Below, piece by piece: positions 7,691 to 9,845 of a stretch of DNA of 9,845 nucleotides. The position numbers were made by a program, and so were the translations under genes. Positions within the stretch are counted from its first letter, which is position 1. Each line of letters starts with the position of its first letter. The DNA is taken from positions 1 to 9,845 of the forward strand of contig CAKQCV010000084.1 of NCBI GenBank assembly GCA_934217675.1. The letters are read 5' to 3'. The notes under the pieces were generated by a model. That model saw only the letters and a program-made list of their open reading frames with translations. It was not told where the DNA came from and searched no databases. The stretch is from an uncultured Prevotella sp. (GTDB taxonomy: Bacteria; Bacteroidota; Bacteroidia; Bacteroidales; Bacteroidaceae).

Positions 7691-7708
7691 CTATCTGCAA
7701 GACCCTTT

Positions 7709-9568
7709 TTATTTGCTTAATATATTATGAAGCAAGAAAGTGGCATTTTGGTTTTTTGCCACTCCTCGTGTTATCTTGTAATTATAAGTTATATTGTCGG
7801 AAAGCTTTATTTCAAAACAATAATTATGGAAATACTGTGGATATTCGTCAGCCATCTTTGACAATTCAAGATCATGTGTTGCTATAATACCACTAACAGG
7901 AAGTTTTGAAACAGCTTCAAGAAACATTCTTGAACCATTCAGCTTGTCTAAAGAGTTTGTACCTTTAAGTATCTCATCCAAGATGATAAGAGTATGTTCA
8001 TTGTTACGCACTGTATCAAGCAAGAATTTTAACCTTAGTAACTCAGCATTAAAATAACTTATGCCATGTGTAAGGTCATCACTTGTACGCATACTGCTGA
8101 ACAAAGAAAAAACAGAAACCTTTAGCTTTGTAGCAAAAACCGACATTCCACACATAGCAAGAATATAATTTATACCAACGGAACGCAAGAAGGTGCTTTT
8201 TCCAGCCATGTTAGCTCCAGTTATGATGTAATAATTACCATCCTCTATACAGAAATCGTTTTTAACAGCTTTCTCTCCAAGAAAAGGGTGATACAACCCT
8301 GTAGCTCTATACACAATCTCAGCACTGTCAACTATTTCAGCATCAACGCTCTGTGGTTCATTGTATCTCATTGTTGCCATTGATACCATTGCATCAATAT
8401 CACTCAAAGCGTCTATCCATTTCTCTATCAGCACAAAATTTCTGTTCTGCCATTTTAGATATCTGCGCACAAGGAAATAATCACTCCACCCTATAGCATT
8501 GAAAATTATCAATCCAAGCACATTTGCCCGTCTGTCAAGTGCATCAAGAATATTTTTTAGTTCTTTCATTGATAATATGGCAGCATTATCATTGTCATTC
8601 AACAAATCCACAACTGCTTTGTTGTCAGTTTCTCTAAAAGCAGAAGATGATACAAATTGCATTAATGCCAAACAAACTTTTGTTGACTCTGTAATTTTAT
8701 TTACAGCCTTGCTTATCATTTTTATTGCCTTTGAAGAGAAGTTTATACTGAAGCCAAGCTGCAATACAGCCCATATAAAAACAAAGTTTGCACTCAAAGA
8801 AGTGAAAACAGTAAATATCAGCAATACTATAAAAACAGAAATTGCAGCAATGACCATAGCATACGACGTGGATGATAATGCTCGCTCAGGAATATTCGCA
8901 TTACTTGTTTCTTGCAAAATTTTTCTAATCAAATGTGTATCTATTTTATCTTTACCACATAAAGAAAGAAACTCGGTACGCCACTCCTCCATTTCCGCAA
9001 GTTCTGCAATAGCCTTATTTCGGTTCCTAATACATTCTATTGTTTTTTTATGTTCAAAATCATTCAATGCACATGAAGATAATATCTCAGCAAGCCTGTC
9101 ACTGCCACCTGTTGTCACCGTTCGACACATGCGGTTATATAGAGAACCTTTTCCAAATAAATCTAAGTCGAAAGAATATTGATGATTTGCATTAATATAC
9201 TTTTCACCGCTATCAAACTTAGAGAAGTCACCATTCAAGTAATTGAGGTTATCCTTATATACATTTAATTGAGACTCAATACTTCCAATTTTCTTACTGT
9301 TCATTCTGTCAGCCCATTTTGCAGAAATGAAAATTCCGAGCAAAGTAAAAAAAGAAAGGAGAAAGTTCAATATTTCTATTTTTCCTATATAAAAGCCCCA
9401 ACATGCAGTAACAATAAGCAAAAAGGTGCATATCTCTTTAACTATGAACCATTTTATCTTCGACTTTCTTTTCTGCAAGACAGCCGATAGTTTTTCAACC
9501 TGATCGTTATAGTGTTCTTGTATTTCTTTTTTCATATATAAATCAATTAAATATTCCTGTTCTTGCAT
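7709..9568 (-). CDS. Membrane-anchored MutS-family ATPase without mismatch-recognition domain
   Basis: A 619-residue MutS homologue. The C-terminal ABC-type ATPase (about 436-619) has Walker A GANMAGKS at 451-458, the MutS-type segment MRTSDDLTHGISYFNAEL at 493-510 (compare ASDDLASGRSTF in MutS), Walker B TLIILDE with D531/E532 at 526-532, and the ATHD switch histidine H565. Residues about 145-435 correspond to the helical core/lever region. The N-terminal mismatch-binding domain with its Phe-x-Glu motif and the connector domain are absent, as are the Smr nuclease and the C-terminal dimerisation region. Instead there are two hydrophobic pairs at about 41-60/65-84 and 236-256/260-277, suggesting up to four membrane helices. 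Such proteins are often labelled 'MutS' in Bacteroidetes, but canonical repair is unlikely; the true role is unknown. M12 (start at 9535) is a good alternative start: it gives a family-like amphipathic beginning and leaves about 50 nt after the upstream terminator. The gene is transcribed away from rplS, and convergent with ispF. Confidence 0.85.
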   Translation of the reverse strand: MQEQEYLIDLYMKKEIQEHYNDQVEKLSAVLQKRKSKIKWFIVKEICTFLLIVTACWGFYIGKIEILNFLLSFFTLLGIFISAKWADRMNSKKIGSIESQLNVYKDNLNYLNGDFSKFDSGEKYINANHQYSFDLDLFGKGSLYNRMCRTVTTGGSDRLAEILSSCALNDFEHKKTIECIRNRNKAIAELAEMEEWRTEFLSLCGKDKIDTHLIRKILQETSNANIPERALSSTSYAMVIAAISVFIVLLIFTVFTSLSANFVFIWAVLQLGFSINFSSKAIKMISKAVNKITESTKVCLALMQFVSSSAFRETDNKAVVDLLNDNDNAAILSMKELKNILDALDRRANVLGLIIFNAIGWSDYFLVRRYLKWQNRNFVLIEKWIDALSDIDAMVSMATMRYNEPQSVDAEIVDSAEIVYRATGLYHPFLGEKAVKNDFCIEDGNYYIITGANMAGKSTFLRSVGINYILAMCGMSVFATKLKVSVFSLFSSMRTSDDLTHGISYFNAELLRLKFLLDTVRNNEHTLIILDEILKGTNSLDKLNGSRMFLEAVSKLPVSGIIATHDLELSKMADEYPQYFHNYCFEIKLSDNITYNYKITRGVAKNQNATFLLHNILSK

Positions 9569-9569
9569 A

Positions 9570-9624
9570 ATATAAAAACAAATAAGGCAGCCTATCCTTT
9601 TGGATGAGCTGCCATATTTTTTTT
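9570..9624 (-). terminator. Terminator of rplS, potentially bidirectional
   Basis: The hairpin pairs GGCAGC (9586-9591) with GCTGCC (9608-9613). After one mismatch, TATCC (9593-9597) pairs with GGATG (9602-9606, one wobble), closing on a TTTT loop. Read on the - strand it is followed by TTATTTGTTTTTATA, which fits termination of rplS, 47 nt after its stop. Read on the + strand it is followed by ATA and eight T residues (9617-9624), so it could also stop transcripts running antisense through the MutS-family gene. The gap between rplS and that gene is only 92 nt, and this structure takes up nearly half of it. Confidence 0.8.
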
Positions 9625-9660
9625 CGCTTTGTTCTAACGAAGGAGAAAAGCTGTATGTTA

Positions 9661-9845
9661 TTACTCCTTTGTAATAACTCTCTTCTCTGCAATACGAGCC
9701 TTCTTACCTGTAAGGTTACGCAAGTAGTACAACTTAGCGCGACGAACCTTACCAACTTTGTTCAGCTCAATGCTTGCGATGTTAGGAGACTCCATTGGGA
9801 AGATACGCTCTACACCAACAGTTCCAGACATCTTGCGTACAGTGA
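9661..9845 (-). CDS. rplS: 50S ribosomal protein L19, C-terminal part (5' end outside window)
   Basis: The last 60 codons of L19, a large-subunit protein at the interface with the 30S subunit. The visible sequence contains [18 protein letters not shown], then [20 protein letters not shown], ending [10 protein letters not shown]. This matches the L19 hallmark (GVERVFPLHSP...[12 protein letters not shown]). The stop TAA is the reverse complement of 9661-9663. Codons are biased toward highly expressed forms, as in tsf. A terminator follows directly, so L19 is probably the last gene of its unit. Confidence 0.97.
   Translation of the reverse strand, partial: TVRKMSGTVGVERIFPMESPNIASIELNKVGKVRRAKLYYLRNLTGKKARIAEKRVITKE

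Larger units (their letters stand above)
7399..7708. other. 310-bp gap between convergent genes, holding short repeats and a 47-codon open frame
   Basis: This stretch lies between the stops of ispF (+) and the MutS-family gene (-). The first 100 bp is AT-rich, with only a weak inverted repeat (TATTAC 7434-7439 / GTAATA 7448-7453) and an A5/T6 run near 7484-7496. From 7503 to 7690 it carries the two repeat clusters listed separately. A + strand open frame runs from ATG 7543 to TAA 7684-7686 (47 codons). It contains CVEKFQLKAPPYTIGVKEL followed by HRWCKVRAP. I recognise no family. It could be the remnant of a longer gene or chance. No canonical terminator (stem plus T-tract) for either flanking gene is visible here. 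Confidence 0.5.

Noticed and set aside
8499..9182. 227-codon open frame on the + strand inside the MutS-family gene
   Set aside because: It is antisense to a gene with clear ATPase motifs and conserved core; the translation is Ser/Ala/Ile-rich with no recognisable domain, as expected of a shadow frame.
9543..9755. 70-codon - strand open frame overlapping the end of rplS
   Set aside because: It is in a different frame from the unmistakable L19 sequence and runs through the terminator hairpin into the next gene.

Overview
The window comes from a Bacteroidota chromosome, most likely Prevotellaceae or a close Bacteroidales relative. The reasons are a type IX secretion (T9SS) pair porU-porV, an EF-Ts C-terminus of the Bacteroidetes kind, AT-rich coding sequence, the absence of Shine-Dalgarno-like sites before most starts, and gene order. 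From memory, the order FAH-family gene, porU, porV, ispF is also that of Porphyromonas gingivalis (PG0025-PG0028).

Left edge (1-347): the 3' end of tsf (elongation factor Ts), closed by a rho-independent terminator. Next come four genes on the + strand (375-6849). They are a small secreted protein with a carboxypeptidase-like regulatory domain, a fumarylacetoacetate-hydrolase-family enzyme, porU (gingipain-type sortase) and porV (outer-membrane barrel). The first three are separated by 1 and 3 nt and must be co-transcribed; porV follows after 69 nt. A strong terminator closes this unit. ispF (MEP isoprenoid pathway) follows as a separate + strand gene.

From 7399 to 7708 there is a 310-bp gap between convergent genes. 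It holds an unusual cluster of short repeats: at least five copies of a TGAGGGATG-type 9-mer in both orientations, a perfect 10-bp inverted repeat built on CACCGATGG, and a 47-codon open frame running through most of it. This is the least explained part of the window.

Right part (7709-9845, - strand): a MutS-family ATPase with predicted membrane helices and no mismatch-recognition domain, preceded by the 3' end of rplS (ribosomal protein L19). A hairpin with T-rich flanks on both sides separates them.

Functionally, PorU and PorV act together at the cell surface. PorV shuttles T9SS cargo from the translocon to the attachment complex, where PorU removes the C-terminal sorting domain and links the cargo to A-LPS. 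tsf, rplS and ispF are housekeeping genes. The roles of the secreted protein and the FAH enzyme beside the T9SS genes, and of the membrane MutS homologue, are not settled. I found no clearly new multi-gene system. The repeat cluster and the membrane MutS protein are the best leads.
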